A stretch of 64,000 nucleotides of DNA. Source: Yersinia thracica. Lineage in GTDB: Bacteria; Pseudomonadota; Gammaproteobacteria; Enterobacterales; Enterobacteriaceae. The position numbers were made by a program, and so were the translations under genes. The notes beneath the pieces are model-generated. The model had not been told where the DNA came from. It worked only from the letters and a program-made list of their open reading frames with translations, and made no database searches. Each line of letters begins with the position of its first letter. Within the stretch, counting starts at the first letter, position 1. Shown in pieces: positions 29,950-40,998 of this stretch. The stretch lies in NCBI RefSeq assembly GCF_902170565.1, contig NZ_CABHXX010000084.1, positions 22,278-86,277 of the forward strand. The letters run 5' to 3'.

Positions 29950-31944
29950 TTACTTCAATAACGCCTGAGCTTTCGCCACCACGTTTTCTACGGTGAAACC
30001 AAACTCTTTGAACAGCAATTCAGCCGGAGCAGACTCACCAAAGGTGTGCATACCCACGACTGCGCCATTCAGCCCGACGTATTTGTACCAGTAATCAGCA
30101 ATACCGGCTTCAACGGCAACGCGCGCGCTGACAGCAGATGGCAATACAGACTCACGGTAAGCTGCGTCTTGTTTGTCGAATGCATCGGTCGATGGCATAG
30201 ACACAACACGCACTTTGCGGCCAGCAGCCGTCAGTTGATCAGCAGCTGCAACCGCCAATTCAACTTCAGAACCGGTCGCGATAAAGATCAGTTCAGGAAG
30301 GCCAGCACAATCTTTCAGCACATAAGCGCCTTTAGAGATATTGGCTAACTGCTCAGCAGTACGTGGCTGTTGTGCCAGGTTTTGGCGGGAGAAGATCAGT
30401 GCGCTTGGGCCGTCTTTACGTTCCAATGCATACTGCCATGCCACCGCAGATTCAACCTGGTCACATGGGCGCCAGGTGCTCATATTTGGAGTCACACGCA
30501 AGCTGGCCATCTGCTCAACTGGCTGATGGGTTGGGCCATCTTCACCTAAGCCGATAGAGTCATGGGTGTAAACGAAGATGCTGCGAATTTTCATCAGCGC
30601 AGCCATGCGCACTGCGTTACGGGCATATTCCACAAACATCAGGAAAGTTGCGCCGTAAGGGATGAAACCGCCGTGCAAAGCGATGCCGTTCATGATGGCA
30701 GACATACCAAATTCACGTACACCATAGTGAATATAGTTACCCGCGAGATCTTCGCTCAGAGATTTGGAGCCAGACCAGATAGTCAGGTTACTTGGTGCCA
30801 GATCAGCAGAGCCGCCCAAGAATTCAGGTAACACTTTACCGAAAGCTTCCAGCGAGTTTTGCGAGGCTTTACGGCTGGCAATATTCGCCGGGTTAGCTTG
30901 CAGCTGTTCGATGAATTTCTTGGATTCAGTTGCCCAGTTAGCTGGCAGCTCACCACTGATGCGGCGTTTGAATTCAGCAGCCAGTTCCGGATACGCTTTA
31001 GCGTATGCAGCGAACTTCTCATTCCAAGCAGCTTCTTTAGCTTTACCTGCTTCTTTGGCATCCCACGCGGCATAGATATCCTGTGGAATTTCGAATGCTG
31101 CGTATTTCCAGCCCAATGCTTCACGGGTCGCGGCAACTTCATCAACACCTAATGGTGCGCCGTGTGAATCATGGGTGCCGGCTTTCTTCGGTGAACCAAA
31201 ACCGATAATGGTTTTACACATCAGCAAAGATGGTTTGTCGGTCACTTTGTGAGCTTCTTCGATGGCCGCTTTGATGGAGTCAGCGTTATGACCATCAACA
31301 CCACGAACGACATGCCAGCCATAAGCTTCGAAACGCGCCGCAGTATCATCAGTAAACCAGCCTTCAACATGGCCGTCGATGGAGATGCCGTTGTCATCAT
31401 AGAAAGCCGTCAATTTGCCCAGCTTCATGGTACCCGCCAGAGAGCAAACTTCGTGAGAAATGCCTTCCATCATGCAACCGTCGCCCATAAAGGCGTAAGT
31501 GTGGTGATCAACAATCTCATGGTTCGGGCGGTTAAACTGCGCGCCCAGCGTGCGTTCTGCAATCGCAAAACCAACTGCGTTGGCAATGCCCTGACCCAAT
31601 GGGCCAGTAGTGGTTTCTACGCCAGCGGTGTAGCCATATTCTGGGTGACCTGGCGTTTTAGAGTGCAACTGGCGAAAGTTTTTCAGTTCTTCCAGCGGCA
31701 GATCATAGCCAGTGAGGTGCAGCAGGCTATAGATCAACATGGAGCCGTGACCATTCGACAAGACGAAACGGTCGCGATCAGCCCAGTGTGGATTAGTTGG
31801 ATTATGGTTCAGGTAATCGCGCCACAGAACTTCGGCAATATCTGCCATACCCATAGGGGCGCCGGGGTGGCCGGAATTCGCTTTTTGCACTGCGTCCATG
31901 CTTAGTGCGCGGATCGCGTTGGCAAGCTCTTTACGAGAGGACAT
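29950..31944 (-). CDS. tktA: Transketolase A
   Basis: Thiamine diphosphate enzyme of 664 residues linking glycolysis and the pentose phosphate pathway. The ThDP motif [20 protein letters not shown] (about 154-173), [12 protein letters not shown] (114-125) and the catalytic Glu region [19 protein letters not shown] (about 406-424) are intact. Start [20 protein letters not shown] matches E. coli TktA. Transcribed separately from epd, with its own strong terminator. Confidence 0.96.
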   Translation of the reverse strand: MSSRKELANAIRALSMDAVQKANSGHPGAPMGMADIAEVLWRDYLNHNPTNPHWADRDRFVLSNGHGSMLIYSLLHLTGYDLPLEELKNFRQLHSKTPGHPEYGYTAGVETTTGPLGQGIANAVGFAIAERTLGAQFNRPNHEIVDHHTYAFMGDGCMMEGISHEVCSLAGTMKLGKLTAFYDDNGISIDGHVEGWFTDDTAARFEAYGWHVVRGVDGHNADSIKAAIEEAHKVTDKPSLLMCKTIIGFGSPKKAGTHDSHGAPLGVDEVAATREALGWKYAAFEIPQDIYAAWDAKEAGKAKEAAWNEKFAAYAKAYPELAAEFKRRISGELPANWATESKKFIEQLQANPANIASRKASQNSLEAFGKVLPEFLGGSADLAPSNLTIWSGSKSLSEDLAGNYIHYGVREFGMSAIMNGIALHGGFIPYGATFLMFVEYARNAVRMAALMKIRSIFVYTHDSIGLGEDGPTHQPVEQMASLRVTPNMSTWRPCDQVESAVAWQYALERKDGPSALIFSRQNLAQQPRTAEQLANISKGAYVLKDCAGLPELIFIATGSEVELAVAAADQLTAAGRKVRVVSMPSTDAFDKQDAAYRESVLPSAVSARVAVEAGIADYWYKYVGLNGAVVGMHTFGESAPAELLFKEFGFTVENVVAKAQALLK

Positions 31945-32254
31945 GTTTTACTCCAGGTCGGATTAAAAAAAGCGTTCAAGTTTACCATTTTCTCAGACTC
32001 AACATTGAAACGGCAACCACTAAAACCACAATGAGCAATAACTTCCATACTAATGACGAATGGAGTCTGCTGATTTTCAGAATAAAGCTATAGCTCTGAC
32101 GCCAATAGCGCATTAATCTCCGCTATCCATTGTCAATCAGGCCATATATCACCAGTGCTGCCCAGAGTAGTAGAAGCGGCGCTGATGCAATAGCTATTAA
32201 TGCAATTGATGTAATGTAACAATAAAAGCCCCATAACCACAGGAAGAAAGTGTT

Positions 32255-33007
32255 ATGAAAATGCGTACCTCAATGATTGCCCTGAGCCTGACGGCATTAC
32301 TTAGTGGCTGCCAGAATATAAATACCGATGGTTTGATGCAATCCGGTGCCCAGGCTTTCCAGGCTGCAACCCTGAGTGATGCTGATGTAAAAAACCTCAG
32401 TGAAAAATCTTGTGTGGAAATGGATCAAAAAGCCCAGATAGCCTCTGCTGATAGTGCCTACGGTAAACGCCTGGCAAAAATCTCAGCGGCATTGGGTGAT
32501 AATATCAATGGCACGCCAGCTAACTATAAGGTTTACGTCACAAAAGATGTCAATGCTTGGGCGATGGCCAATGGTTGTATTCGTGTTTACAGCGGCTTAA
32601 TGGACATGATGACCGACAATGAAGTGGAAGGCGTGCTCGGCCATGAGATGGGCCATGTGGCATTAGGACATACCCGCAAAGCCATGCAAGTGGCCTATGG
32701 CACCACCGCCCTACGGACTGCCGCCGCATCTGCCGGTGGGGTTGCCGGGCAACTTTCCCAGTCTCAGTTAGCTGATATTGGTCAGAAACTGGTGAATGCC
32801 CAGTTCTCACAAAAACAAGAAAGTGAAGCAGATGATTACTCATTCGACCTGCTGAAAAAGCGCGGTATCGATCCTAACGGTTTGGTCACCAGCTTCGAAA
32901 AACTGGCTACCATGGAAGCCGGCCGCACCAGCAGTATGTTTGACGATCACCCGTCCTCACAGGCTCGCGCCGACCATATCCGCCAGCGCATCGCCGCCGA
33001 GAAATAA
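32255..33007 (+). CDS. loiP: Metalloprotease LoiP (YggG), lipoprotein
   Basis: M48-family Zn endopeptidase of 250 residues. N-terminal lipoprotein signal with lipobox LLSGC (Cys at about 19), so it is probably anchored in the outer membrane. The HExxH motif is GHEMGHVALGH (about 129-139) and the third Zn ligand is in KQESEADDYSFDL. E. coli LoiP cleaves Phe-Phe bonds and is aided by the chaperone-like protease BepA. The 310-bp gap to tktA is AT-rich and holds the divergent promoters; nothing else is seen there. Confidence 0.92.
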   Translation: MKMRTSMIALSLTALLSGCQNINTDGLMQSGAQAFQAATLSDADVKNLSEKSCVEMDQKAQIASADSAYGKRLAKISAALGDNINGTPANYKVYVTKDVNAWAMANGCIRVYSGLMDMMTDNEVEGVLGHEMGHVALGHTRKAMQVAYGTTALRTAAASAGGVAGQLSQSQLADIGQKLVNAQFSQKQESEADDYSFDLLKKRGIDPNGLVTSFEKLATMEAGRTSSMFDDHPSSQARADHIRQRIAAEK

Positions 33008-33052
33008 TAATATTTTATTAGTGTAAGCGCCCCATAACAGGGGCGTTATGAC

Positions 33053-33367
33053 TTATTCCACCGTCAGATTAACCTCAATCTGATCACCATTGACTCGCAC
33101 CGGGTAAATGTTCAAATCCCGATCCCCCGGCTCACGTAAGCATTGCCCGGTTCGGATATCAAATAGTGCGCCATGTAATGGGCACTCAACTGTGTCTCCG
33201 TCCATAAAACCTTGACTTAACAAAGCATTGGCGTGGGGGCAAACATCCTCCATTGCAAAATACTCACCATCAATGACATAAACGCCAATCCTTTTATCAT
33301 CTACTTGAGCTGAGAAAGGAAAGTCCGGTTTGACATAATTTACCTTACAAACACTGACCCATCCCAT
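33053..33367 (-). CDS. Rieske [2Fe-2S] ferredoxin-like protein
   Basis: Small protein of 104 residues with one Rieske domain. The cluster ligands are Cys-Pro-His in VCPHANALL (about 45-47) and Cys-Pro-Leu-His in VECPLHGALFD (about 65-68). This is the form of soluble dioxygenase ferredoxins and NirD-like subunits. The ATG at 33367 has GAGGTG six to seven bases before it; an upstream ATG at 33403 adds 12 non-conserved residues. No oxygenase or reductase partner lies next to it, so its role is unknown. Confidence 0.87.
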   Translation of the reverse strand: MGWVSVCKVNYVKPDFPFSAQVDDKRIGVYVIDGEYFAMEDVCPHANALLSQGFMDGDTVECPLHGALFDIRTGQCLREPGDRDLNIYPVRVNGDQIEVNLTVE

Positions 33368-33446
33368 GAAAGCACCTCGCAGATTATCGTCAGAAATCAC
33401 CAATATTAGTGTGGTTGATAATCAGACAATCACCAGTCGTCGCGCA

Positions 33447-33477
33447 AACAAAAAGGGCAAACCTGAGTTTGCCCTTA
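33447..33477 (-). terminator. Terminator of speA
   Basis: Minus-strand stem AAGGGCAAAC-TCA-GGTTTGCCCTT followed by TTTG, 26 nt after the speA stop. Confidence 0.92.
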
Positions 33478-33502
33478 AGTGGTATTAATCAGCTGCTAAT
33501 AC

Positions 33503-35482
33503 TTACTCATCTTCGAGATAAGTATAACCGTACAGACCTGCTTCAAACTCTTCCATAAACTGAGCTTGTAACTCAGTGTCCAGATCGGTTTCTTTCACTT
33601 GGTCAGAAAACTGTTTTAGCAGTTTTTCTGGGTTCAATTGAACGTATTCCAGCATATCCGCGACAGTATCGCCTTCATCGGTCTGTTCAAACTCAACCGT
33701 ACCATCAGGGAAAACAAACACATCTACGGCGGCGGTATCGCCGAACAGATTGTGCATATTGCCCAGAATTTCCTGATAGGCACCGACCATAAAGAAGCCC
33801 AGCAGTGGCGGATTCTCTGCATCATATGGCGGCATTGGCATGGTGGTTGCCACTCCGTCGCCATCAATATAATGGTCGATAGTCCCGTCAGAATCACAGG
33901 TGATATCCAACAAGACCGCACGGCGCTCTGGTGGCTTATCTAACCCTTCCAATGGCAAGACTGGGAAGAGCTGATCAATACCCCATGCATCCGGCATTGA
34001 CTGGAACAGCGAGAAATTCACATACAGCTTATCGGCCATACGCTCTTGCAGCTCATCAATGATTGGCCGATGCGCACGGTTGCTCGGGTCCAACTGTTTT
34101 TGGATCTCATTACAAATGCTCAAATACAGTTCTTCAGCCCATGCACGCTGCGCCAGTTCCAGCATGCCGTGAGCATACTGGGTGTGAACATCGTGCAAGT
34201 CCATTTGACTGTCGTGCAGCCATTCGCGCAGAGAGCGGCGGTTTTCCGGCTCTTGCATTTCCAGCCAGGTGTCCCACAGGCTGATCAGCGCACGAGGTGC
34301 ATCTTCTTCCGGTGCTTGTGGCTCATTAAATTCATTGCGTTCCACGCCAATCACATTGGACACCAGCACGGTATGGTGCGCAGTGACTGCGCGGCCCGAT
34401 TCCGTAATCACCGTTGGGTGCGGCAAGCCGTGCTCATTACAAGCATCACCGATACCCCAGATAACGTTGTTGGCATATTCATTCAGGCCATAGTTAACTG
34501 AGCAATCCGATTGGGAGCGCGTCCCTTCGTAATCCACACCCAGACCGCCGCCCACATCGAAGCACTGGATATTGACACCCAGCTTGTGGAGTTCCACATA
34601 GAAACGGGCTGATTCACGGACGCCTGTCGAGATATCACGGATGTTGGACAGCTGAGAACCTAAATGGAAATGCAGTAATTGCAGGCTTTCCAAGCTATTG
34701 GCTTCACGCAGCATATCAACCAACTGCAATACCTGAGTGGCAGACAAGCCAAATTTGGATTTCTCGCCACCACTGGCCTGCCATTTGCCGGAACCTTGTG
34801 ACGCCAGACGCGCGCGAACACCCAAGCGCGGGACGACATTCAGGCGCTCGGCTTCTTCCAGTACCATTTTGATTTCTGACATCTTTTCGATAACCAGATA
34901 CACCTTATGGCCCAGTTTTTCGCCGATCAATGCCAGACGGATATATTCACGGTCTTTATAGCCATTACAAACGATGACCGAGCGAGTCATACCCGCATGC
35001 GCCAAAACCGCCATCATTTCAGCTTTAGAACCCGCTTCCAGCCCTAACGGCTCACCGGAATTAACCAGTGATTCAATGACCCGACGATGCTGGTTAACTT
35101 TAATCGGATAAACCAGGAAGTAATCGCCTTCATAGCCAAACGACTCGCGCGCGCGTTTAAACGCGCCATTAATTGAGCGCAGGCGATGCTGTAAAATCTG
35201 GGGGAAACAGAATAACGCAGGCAGGCGTTGCCCCTGCTCAAGTTGCATTTTTTTGACCAGTTCAGCCAAATCGACACGCGCCTCGCGAACATCCGGATCA
35301 GGGCAAACACTGATATGGCCCAGTTCATTGACGTCAAAATAGTTGCCACCCCAGTAGGCGACGTTATACGTGCTCAGCATCTTGCTAGCATTACGATCAT
35401 TCATGGCAACCTCCTGCATGGAGCGTAAAGAAACATGTGCGCCCGCAGCTGACGGACGGCCAATCAAGTTATCATCAGACAT
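33503..35482 (-). CDS. speA: Biosynthetic arginine decarboxylase
   Basis: PLP enzyme of fold III, 659 residues, converting arginine to agmatine for putrescine synthesis. The PLP Lys is in [13 protein letters not shown] (about residue 127); the phosphate-binding [15 protein letters not shown] and the catalytic Cys in [15 protein letters not shown] are intact. In E. coli speB (agmatinase) follows speA; here a Rieske protein and loiP lie downstream instead, and aguA-aguB are found 10 kb away. The start [14 protein letters not shown] matches E. coli SpeA. Confidence 0.96.
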   Translation of the reverse strand: MSDDNLIGRPSAAGAHVSLRSMQEVAMNDRNASKMLSTYNVAYWGGNYFDVNELGHISVCPDPDVREARVDLAELVKKMQLEQGQRLPALFCFPQILQHRLRSINGAFKRARESFGYEGDYFLVYPIKVNQHRRVIESLVNSGEPLGLEAGSKAEMMAVLAHAGMTRSVIVCNGYKDREYIRLALIGEKLGHKVYLVIEKMSEIKMVLEEAERLNVVPRLGVRARLASQGSGKWQASGGEKSKFGLSATQVLQLVDMLREANSLESLQLLHFHLGSQLSNIRDISTGVRESARFYVELHKLGVNIQCFDVGGGLGVDYEGTRSQSDCSVNYGLNEYANNVIWGIGDACNEHGLPHPTVITESGRAVTAHHTVLVSNVIGVERNEFNEPQAPEEDAPRALISLWDTWLEMQEPENRRSLREWLHDSQMDLHDVHTQYAHGMLELAQRAWAEELYLSICNEIQKQLDPSNRAHRPIIDELQERMADKLYVNFSLFQSMPDAWGIDQLFPVLPLEGLDKPPERRAVLLDITCDSDGTIDHYIDGDGVATTMPMPPYDAENPPLLGFFMVGAYQEILGNMHNLFGDTAAVDVFVFPDGTVEFEQTDEGDTVADMLEYVQLNPEKLLKQFSDQVKETDLDTELQAQFMEEFEAGLYGYTYLEDE

Positions 35483-36166
35483 AATTCGCCTCTATTGCGA
35501 TACTGACGATAAAGTCAGCCACTATCGCAGCTACAACCAGCAAGGACAACCCGCGTGAATGCCAAATTGGCAGAATATTGCGCTATAAAGCGCGATCCAC
35601 TAGCAGTTTATCTCGGCTATTCATTACCCAAAACAGGGTAAATCACGTTTAAATGTAAAATACGTTTGACTGTAAATACGTATTGAGATTTTGTGAATCG
35701 GATTAGCCGCAAAGTCGTCAGGCTAGCCGGATTCAGTGCTTCAGGGGGTAATTAACCCGCCCGCGAATCCTGAGTTGCACCCATGTGGGTATAACATCGG
35801 GTTGATGGTGTACAAGAAAGGGAGGTTGCAAGGGGGGATTGAACGTCAGAACGACGCAGCTGTTGATGTGCAGCAACCAGTAGACAACGGATCATTAATC
35901 CAACCACCTCCACGCATGCCGCTCATGATGAACGGACAAGACTTTATTAATAAACAAATTAAGTAACAGTAAAATGACGCTGCCATTTTAGTGCTTATCA
36001 CTATGATGCGCCCATAAGATTGAGTGCCTCTCACTAAGTGCGAAACACTAAAGATCTAACAATGAGCTAATGTCATCTTCTGCCATCTTCATCATTGCGT
36101 ATCGAATAAGCTGCGCGCGCAGTTTATACCTATAATGGGAGCAAAATGCAAAATGAAAATGGCCTG
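35483..36166. other. Non-coding left part of the speA-metK gap
   Basis: About 700 bp between the speA start and an ERIC. In E. coli yqgB-D lie in this interval; no homologue was recognised. The open frames present (for example 76 codons at 35736 on the plus strand) have no good Shine-Dalgarno and an unusual composition. A few hairpins, such as GGGTAATGAA-type inverted pairs near 35620-35640, are visible. The segment must hold the speA promoter and a long 5' leader. Confidence 0.5.
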
Positions 36167-36293
36167 TATGCCCTAAATAATTCGAGTTGCAGGAAGGCGG
36201 CAAGCAAGATAATCCCGATGAGCTTACCCTCGTATGTGATTCGGGTTATTGAGTGTAGCCAACACACATGCAGCTTGAAGTATGACGGGTATA
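36167..36293. repeat. Full-length ERIC between speA and metK
   Basis: Exactly 127 bp, from TATGCCCTAAATAATTCGAG to GAAGTATGACGGGTATA, with the core GATGAGCTTACC and GTATGTGATTCGGGTTATTG. It lies about 100 bp upstream of the MetJ boxes of metK. Confidence 0.93.
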
Positions 36294-36389
36294 ACTGTAT
36301 CAAGCGGTAAATAAATCAAGTGACAACTAAAGTGAGAAATATCTTGATGCAAAAAGGGCTGGCGTTAACAGCAAAAGCTGACCTAAAAT

Positions 36390-36434
36390 AGACGTCCAGA
36401 TGTTAATACATCCATCCATTTTAATTGCTAGAAT
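36390..36434 (+). promoter_or_regulatory. MetJ operator array and promoter of metK
   Basis: Four consecutive 8-mers, AGACGTCC-AGATGTTA-ATACATCC-ATCCATTT (36390-36421), match the met-box AGACGTCT at 7, 5, 5 and 4 of 8 positions. MetJ with SAM binds tandem met-boxes and represses methionine genes, including metK in E. coli. TAGAAT at 36429-36434 is a candidate -10 hexamer directly after the array. The -35 element is not clear, and the leader to the metK ATG would be about 170 nt. Confidence 0.8.
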
Positions 36435-36610
36435 GTCTGTGTCGTTATAATTATGACGGACTTCTAAAGGGATAGACTGCTAAAGGCTTTGCCTAAAGAG
36501 GCGTTGTAAAGTGCAATACAACGAAAAGCCGGTACAAACTGCGGCTAGGGTTGCTTGACTTCTAATGCTATGCAGTGACATTTCACTTGTATTCAAGGTA
36601 AAGAAAAACA

Positions 36611-37765
36611 ATGGCTAAACACCTATTTACGTCGGAATCAGTTTCCGAAGGACATCCTGACAAAGTTGCCGACCAGATTTCAGACGCTGTACTTGACGCC
36701 ATTCTGGAGCAAGATCCAAAAGCACGTGTTGCCTGCGAGACCTATGTCAAAACGGGTATGGTATTAGTTGGCGGTGAAGTGACCACTAACGCCTGGGTAG
36801 ATATCGAAGAAATTACCCGCCGTACTGTGCGCGAAATCGGTTATGTCAATTCTGAGATGGGTTTTGATGCTAACTCTTGTGCTGTATTGAGTGCAATTGG
36901 TAAGCAATCTCCTGATATTAATCAGGGTGTTGACCGTGCTGACCCACTGGAGCAAGGTGCAGGTGACCAAGGTTTGATGTTTGGTTACGCCACCAACGAA
37001 ACCAGCGTCTTGATGCCCGCGCCAATTACTTATGCTCACCGTTTGGTCGAGCGCCAGGCCGCGGTACGTAAAGATGGCACTTTGCCATGGTTGCGCCCGG
37101 ATGCGAAAAGCCAGATTACCTTCCAATATGACGATGGCAAAATTATCGGTATTGATGCGGTGGTTCTGTCAACTCAGCATTCAGAAGATATTAGCCTGAC
37201 GGATTTACAAGAAGCGGTGATGGAAGAAATCATCAAGCCGATTCTGCCGGCCGAGTGGCTCAATGCAGCCACTAAATATCATATTAACCCAACAGGCCGT
37301 TTTGTTATCGGTGGCCCAATGGGTGACTGTGGTCTGACTGGCCGTAAAATTATCGTTGATACCTACGGCGGTATGGCACGTCATGGTGGCGGTGCGTTTT
37401 CAGGTAAAGACCCATCAAAAGTTGACCGTTCTGCCGCTTATGCTGCTCGTTATGTGGCAAAAAATATCGTCGCGGCTGGCTTGGCTGACCGTTGCGAAAT
37501 TCAGGTTTCTTACGCTATCGGTGTGGCAGAGCCGACTTCCATCATGGTGGAAACATTTGGTACTGGGAAGATCCCTGAAGATAAATTGGTCACTTTGGTT
37601 CGTGAGTTCTTTGAACTGCGCCCTTATGGCCTGATCCAAATGCTGGATTTACTCCACCCGATTTATCGCAAAACTGCCGCTTATGGTCACTTTGGCCGTG
37701 AAGAATTCCCTTGGGAAAAAACTGACAAAGCCGCGTTGTTGCGTGATGCTGCTGGCCTGAAATAA
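36611..37765 (+). CDS. metK: S-adenosylmethionine synthetase
   Basis: Enzyme of 384 residues that makes SAM from methionine and ATP. Signatures: [20 protein letters not shown] near the N-terminus (catalytic His at about 15), [15 protein letters not shown] (about 117-131) and the P-loop-like [19 protein letters not shown] (about 260-278). SAM supplies aminopropyl groups for spermidine, linking it to the polyamine genes around it. Regulated by the MetJ boxes upstream. Confidence 0.97.
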   Translation: MAKHLFTSESVSEGHPDKVADQISDAVLDAILEQDPKARVACETYVKTGMVLVGGEVTTNAWVDIEEITRRTVREIGYVNSEMGFDANSCAVLSAIGKQSPDINQGVDRADPLEQGAGDQGLMFGYATNETSVLMPAPITYAHRLVERQAAVRKDGTLPWLRPDAKSQITFQYDDGKIIGIDAVVLSTQHSEDISLTDLQEAVMEEIIKPILPAEWLNAATKYHINPTGRFVIGGPMGDCGLTGRKIIVDTYGGMARHGGGAFSGKDPSKVDRSAAYAARYVAKNIVAAGLADRCEIQVSYAIGVAEPTSIMVETFGTGKIPEDKLVTLVREFFELRPYGLIQMLDLLHPIYRKTAAYGHFGREEFPWEKTDKAALLRDAAGLK

Positions 37766-37791
37766 GTTTCGGCCAATCAGTTCTCAATCGC

Positions 37792-37820
37792 AAAAACCCC
37801 GCCAGGCGGGGTTTTTTTAT
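37792..37820 (+). terminator. Terminator of metK
   Basis: AAAAACCCCGCC-AG-GCGGGGTTTTTTT, 27 nt after the metK stop. Strong in the plus direction, and with an A-run on the left it could also act on the convergent YeeE/YedE pair. Confidence 0.95.
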
Positions 37821-37829
37821 ACATTATTT

Positions 37830-38249
37830 TTATGATTGTCGGTAACGCTCAATCAAGCTGAATATCGCCATTCCCGCCACCATCGCGGCGACAAAAATAA
37901 CGCCTTTGTATATGCCCGCCCCCAATAGCACTAAAGCTGGCCCAGGACATATCCCCGCTAACCCCCAGCCAATACCAAATAACAGGCTACCGCCGATTAA
38001 ACGGCGCTCAATTCGAGTCGATGTTGGCAATTGGAGAGGTTGTCCCAGCAAACTGGTTTTACGTTTTTTAGCCCAACCAAAACCTAATGTCGCGATAGCG
38101 ACTGCGGCGGCCATCACCAGCGCTAGCGAAGGGTCCCATAAGCCAGCAATGTCCAGAAAACCCAGCACTTTAGCTGGATTCGCCATACCTGCGACTATCA
38201 GCCCCAGGCCAAAAACCAACCCGGCAAGCAATGAGAAAAGTAAATTCAT
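37830..38249 (-). CDS. YeeE/YedE family membrane protein, second half (PmpB-like)
   Basis: Membrane protein of 139 residues with four hydrophobic helices. Contains the conserved GMANPAKVLGFLDIAGLWDPSLA and GIGWGLAGICPGPALVLLG; the Cys in GICPGPA is the family residue proposed to handle thiosulfate or sulfane sulfur. With the next gene it forms a split version of the single-chain YeeE/YedE transporter. The two genes are 16 nt apart. They take the place of galP in E. coli. Confidence 0.82.
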   Translation of the reverse strand: MNLLFSLLAGLVFGLGLIVAGMANPAKVLGFLDIAGLWDPSLALVMAAAVAIATLGFGWAKKRKTSLLGQPLQLPTSTRIERRLIGGSLLFGIGWGLAGICPGPALVLLGAGIYKGVIFVAAMVAGMAIFSLIERYRQS

Positions 38250-38265
38250 ATTCCCTTCCTATCGA

Positions 38266-38697
38266 CTAAGCGAATAGATGACGAACAAGCCATACAGTGG
38301 CAAAACCCGCAAACATAAAACTCAATGTCGCCAGCAATGAACGCGGTGAAAAGCGCGCTAATCCGCAGACACCATGCCCACTGGTGCAACCTGCACCATA
38401 GCGAGTGCCAATCCCGACCAATAATCCGGCCACGATCAGAACCGGCAAGCCCGCATCAATCTGAATCACCGGCAGAGCCGCAAAGAGTGAATAAATCACC
38501 GGAGCAGCAATCAAGCCGAGGATAAAAGCAATGCGCCAGGAAATATCCCCCACTTTTGGCGGCAATAATCCGCCTAAAATACCGCTAATACCGGCAATAC
38601 GGCCATTGCAAAGCCATAGAATTGTTACGGCAAGACCCAATAGCGCTCCACCCGCCAGTGCACTGTAGGGAGTGAAATTAGCCCAATCTATCGTCAT
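38266..38697 (-). CDS. YeeE/YedE family membrane protein, first half (PmpA-like)
   Basis: Membrane protein of 143 residues with about four helices. Family signature RYGAGCTSGHGVCGLARFSPRSLLA near the C-terminus contains the conserved Cys pair. The ATG at 38697 directly follows AGGAGGGCGC; the open frame extends 19 codons further but without support. Together with the downstream gene it would form a sulfur-compound transporter; the exact substrate is unknown. Confidence 0.82.
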   Translation of the reverse strand: MTIDWANFTPYSALAGGALLGLAVTILWLCNGRIAGISGILGGLLPPKVGDISWRIAFILGLIAAPVIYSLFAALPVIQIDAGLPVLIVAGLLVGIGTRYGAGCTSGHGVCGLARFSPRSLLATLSFMFAGFATVWLVRHLFA

Positions 38698-38880
38698 GCG
38701 CCCTCCTTCTCTTGTGGGGCAATAAAGCTGATACAGCAGCTCAAGCTGTGCCAATATTTTACTATCCGCGATTGATTTATTTTGTTTTTATATAATACCC
38801 CACAGAAAAACCCTCTGTTGAAGCATTAGCTCAAACGACTCGCTTGCATCTGACTATCTGCCGTTTTATTCTTCCGCGAT

Positions 38881-39399
38881 ATGAGTTCATTAAGAATCCC
38901 CATCGCGCTACAACAAGCGGTTATGCGCTGTTTGCGCCATAAATTACAGCTGGCAAATCAGCATCTTGGCACCGACTATCCGGAGCCTAAAATTAATTAT
39001 CATCAACGCGGTACTAGCGCGGGCAGCGCCTATCTACAATCCTTCGAAATCCGTCTAAATCCAGTATTATTGTTGGAAAATCAACAACCTTTTATTGATG
39101 AAGTGGTGCCCCACGAACTGGCACATTTACTGGTTTATCGCCAATTTGGTCGGGTGGCTCCCCATGGTAAAGAATGGCGCTGGATGATGGAGCAGGTGTT
39201 GCAAGTCCCGGCTAGCCGCACTCATCAGTTTGAAGTGACCTCGGTGCGTAGTCAGACTTTTAATTATCAGTGCAAATGCCAGCAACATGCTTTAACCATT
39301 CGCCGCCACAATAAAGTACAGCGCGGTGAGAGCGAATACCGCTGCCGTGAATGTGGTGAAAAACTGCAATTTATTGCAAAAAAAACTGTTAGTAACTAA
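38881..39399 (+). CDS. sprT: SprT family zinc metalloprotein
   Basis: Protein of 172 residues with the SprT-like domain. The HExxH motif lies in [11 protein letters not shown] (His78, Glu79), as in the eukaryotic DNA-protein crosslink protease Spartan, and a C-terminal zinc ribbon (CKCQQH and CRECGE) follows. The bacterial function is not established. The upstream ATG lies after CTTCCGCGAT, a weak ribosome site. First gene of sprT-endA-rsmE-gshB as in E. coli. Confidence 0.92.
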   Translation: MSSLRIPIALQQAVMRCLRHKLQLANQHLGTDYPEPKINYHQRGTSAGSAYLQSFEIRLNPVLLLENQQPFIDEVVPHELAHLLVYRQFGRVAPHGKEWRWMMEQVLQVPASRTHQFEVTSVRSQTFNYQCKCQQHALTIRRHNKVQRGESEYRCRECGEKLQFIAKKTVSN

Positions 39400-39488
39400 C
39401 GTTAATTGTTATAAAACAGCAAGTTAACTTGCCATTCATAACTATTCTCTATAATCTGCCCGTTTTCATCATCGGGCTGTTTTGAGAT

Positions 39489-40196
39489 ATGTTACGCAAA
39501 CTTCTATTCCTGCTGGTTTTGTCTTCCCCACTGCTTGCGATCCCCGGCTACAGCCAAAGTATCAATAACTTTTCTCAGGCCAAAGCGGTCGCGGCAAAAA
39601 TTAATCAGGATGCGCCCGGCAGTTTTTATTGTGGTTGTAACATTGACTGGCAAGGCAAAAAAGGGGTTCCGGATCTGAAGAGTTGCGGCTATCAACCTCG
39701 GAAAAATGCCCAGCGCGCAGCACGGATTGAATGGGAGCATGTCGTCCCAGCTTGGCAATTTGGCCACCAACGCCAGTGCTGGCAGCAAGGTGGGCGCAAA
39801 AATTGCGCTAAAGATCCGGTCTATCGCCAGATAGAAACTGATTTGCATAACCTGCAACCCGCTATTGGCGAGGTGAATGGTGACCGCAACAACTTCATGT
39901 ATTCCCAATGGAATGGTGGCAAGGGTCAATATGGCCAATGTGACATGAAAGTCGACTTCAAAAATAAGCTGGCTGAACCCCCAGCACGCGCGCGCGGTGC
40001 CATTGCGCGGACTTACTTTTATATGCGCGATCACTATCAACTGCGGCTTTCCAGCCAACAAAGCAAGCTATTCGAGGTGTGGAATCGCCAATACCCGGTG
40101 ACAAACTGGGAATGTCTGCGTGACGAGCGGGTGGCAAAAGCACAAGGAAATCATAACCCTTATGTACAACAGGCTTGCCAGCAGCAAAAAGGCTAA
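39489..40196 (+). CDS. endA: DNA-specific endonuclease I
   Basis: Periplasmic endonuclease of 235 residues. An N-terminal signal peptide ([20 protein letters not shown], about 4-23) is followed by the mature enzyme with a beta-beta-alpha metal (His-Me) nuclease core: [17 protein letters not shown] (catalytic His) and [16 protein letters not shown] (Asn and Asp). It cleaves double-stranded DNA nonspecifically. Several Cys suggest disulfides in the periplasm. Confidence 0.95.
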   Translation: MLRKLLFLLVLSSPLLAIPGYSQSINNFSQAKAVAAKINQDAPGSFYCGCNIDWQGKKGVPDLKSCGYQPRKNAQRAARIEWEHVVPAWQFGHQRQCWQQGGRKNCAKDPVYRQIETDLHNLQPAIGEVNGDRNNFMYSQWNGGKGQYGQCDMKVDFKNKLAEPPARARGAIARTYFYMRDHYQLRLSSQQSKLFEVWNRQYPVTNWECLRDERVAKAQGNHNPYVQQACQQQKG

Positions 40197-40241
40197 TCTA
40201 GTATACTGGTCAAAGTTTTCGTTTCAGGGCTCAAACAACTC

Positions 40242-40973
40242 ATGCGCATACCTCGCATTTATCACCCGCAACCTTTGCAGGCAAATACCGAATTGGCGCT
40301 CAGTGATGAAGCCGCCAATCATGTAGGCCGCGTGCTGCGGATGACTGAAGGCCAAAGTCTGCAATTATTTGATGGCAGTAATCAGGTTTTTGCGGCTGAA
40401 ATTATCCGCGCGGATAAAAAAAACCTGATTGTCCGGTTAGCCGAAGGGCAGTTGGAAGACCGCGAATCCCCGTTAAATCTGCATTTGGGGCAGGTCATTT
40501 CCCGTGGGGAAAAGATGGAATTTACTGTCCAGAAATCTATTGAACTGGGTGTCGATGTGATTACTCCGCTGTTTTCCGAGCGCTGCGGCGTTAAGCTGGA
40601 TGGCGAACGTCTGGTGAAGAAAATTCAGCAGTGGCAGAAAATTGCTATTGCGGCTTGCGAGCAATGCGGGCGCAATAAAATCCCAGAAATCCGTGAGGCA
40701 ATGCAGCTCACCGACTGGTGCGCGGAACAAGATGACAGTTTAAAACTCAATCTGCACCCGCGAGCTAGCAACAGCATTAATACCCTCCCCTCGTCACTCA
40801 ACAAAGTGCGTTTGTTGATTGGCCCGGAAGGCGGCCTTTCTGCCGATGAAATTGCCATGACCGCGCGCCTTGGATTTACTGATATCCTGCTAGGGCCGCG
40901 AGTGCTGCGTACCGAAACTACCGCCCTTACCGCTATCACTGCTTTACAGGTGCGGTTTGGCGACCTGGGATAA
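40242..40973 (+). CDS. rsmE: 16S rRNA m3U1498 methyltransferase
   Basis: SPOUT-class RNA methyltransferase of 243 residues. An N-terminal PUA-like part precedes the trefoil-knot SAM site: [14 protein letters not shown] (about 190-203) and [16 protein letters not shown] (about 217-232). Methylates N3 of U1498 in the decoding region of 16S rRNA. gshB follows after 25 nt, as in E. coli. Confidence 0.96.
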   Translation: MRIPRIYHPQPLQANTELALSDEAANHVGRVLRMTEGQSLQLFDGSNQVFAAEIIRADKKNLIVRLAEGQLEDRESPLNLHLGQVISRGEKMEFTVQKSIELGVDVITPLFSERCGVKLDGERLVKKIQQWQKIAIAACEQCGRNKIPEIREAMQLTDWCAEQDDSLKLNLHPRASNSINTLPSSLNKVRLLIGPEGGLSADEIAMTARLGFTDILLGPRVLRTETTALTAITALQVRFGDLG

Positions 40974-40998
40974 AATGAGTTCCCATTAGGAGAGAAGA

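Noticed and set aside
35736..35966. 76-codon ORF on the plus strand between speA and metK
   Set aside because: No ribosome site, no family resemblance, and a competing open frame on the other strand; left as non-coding.
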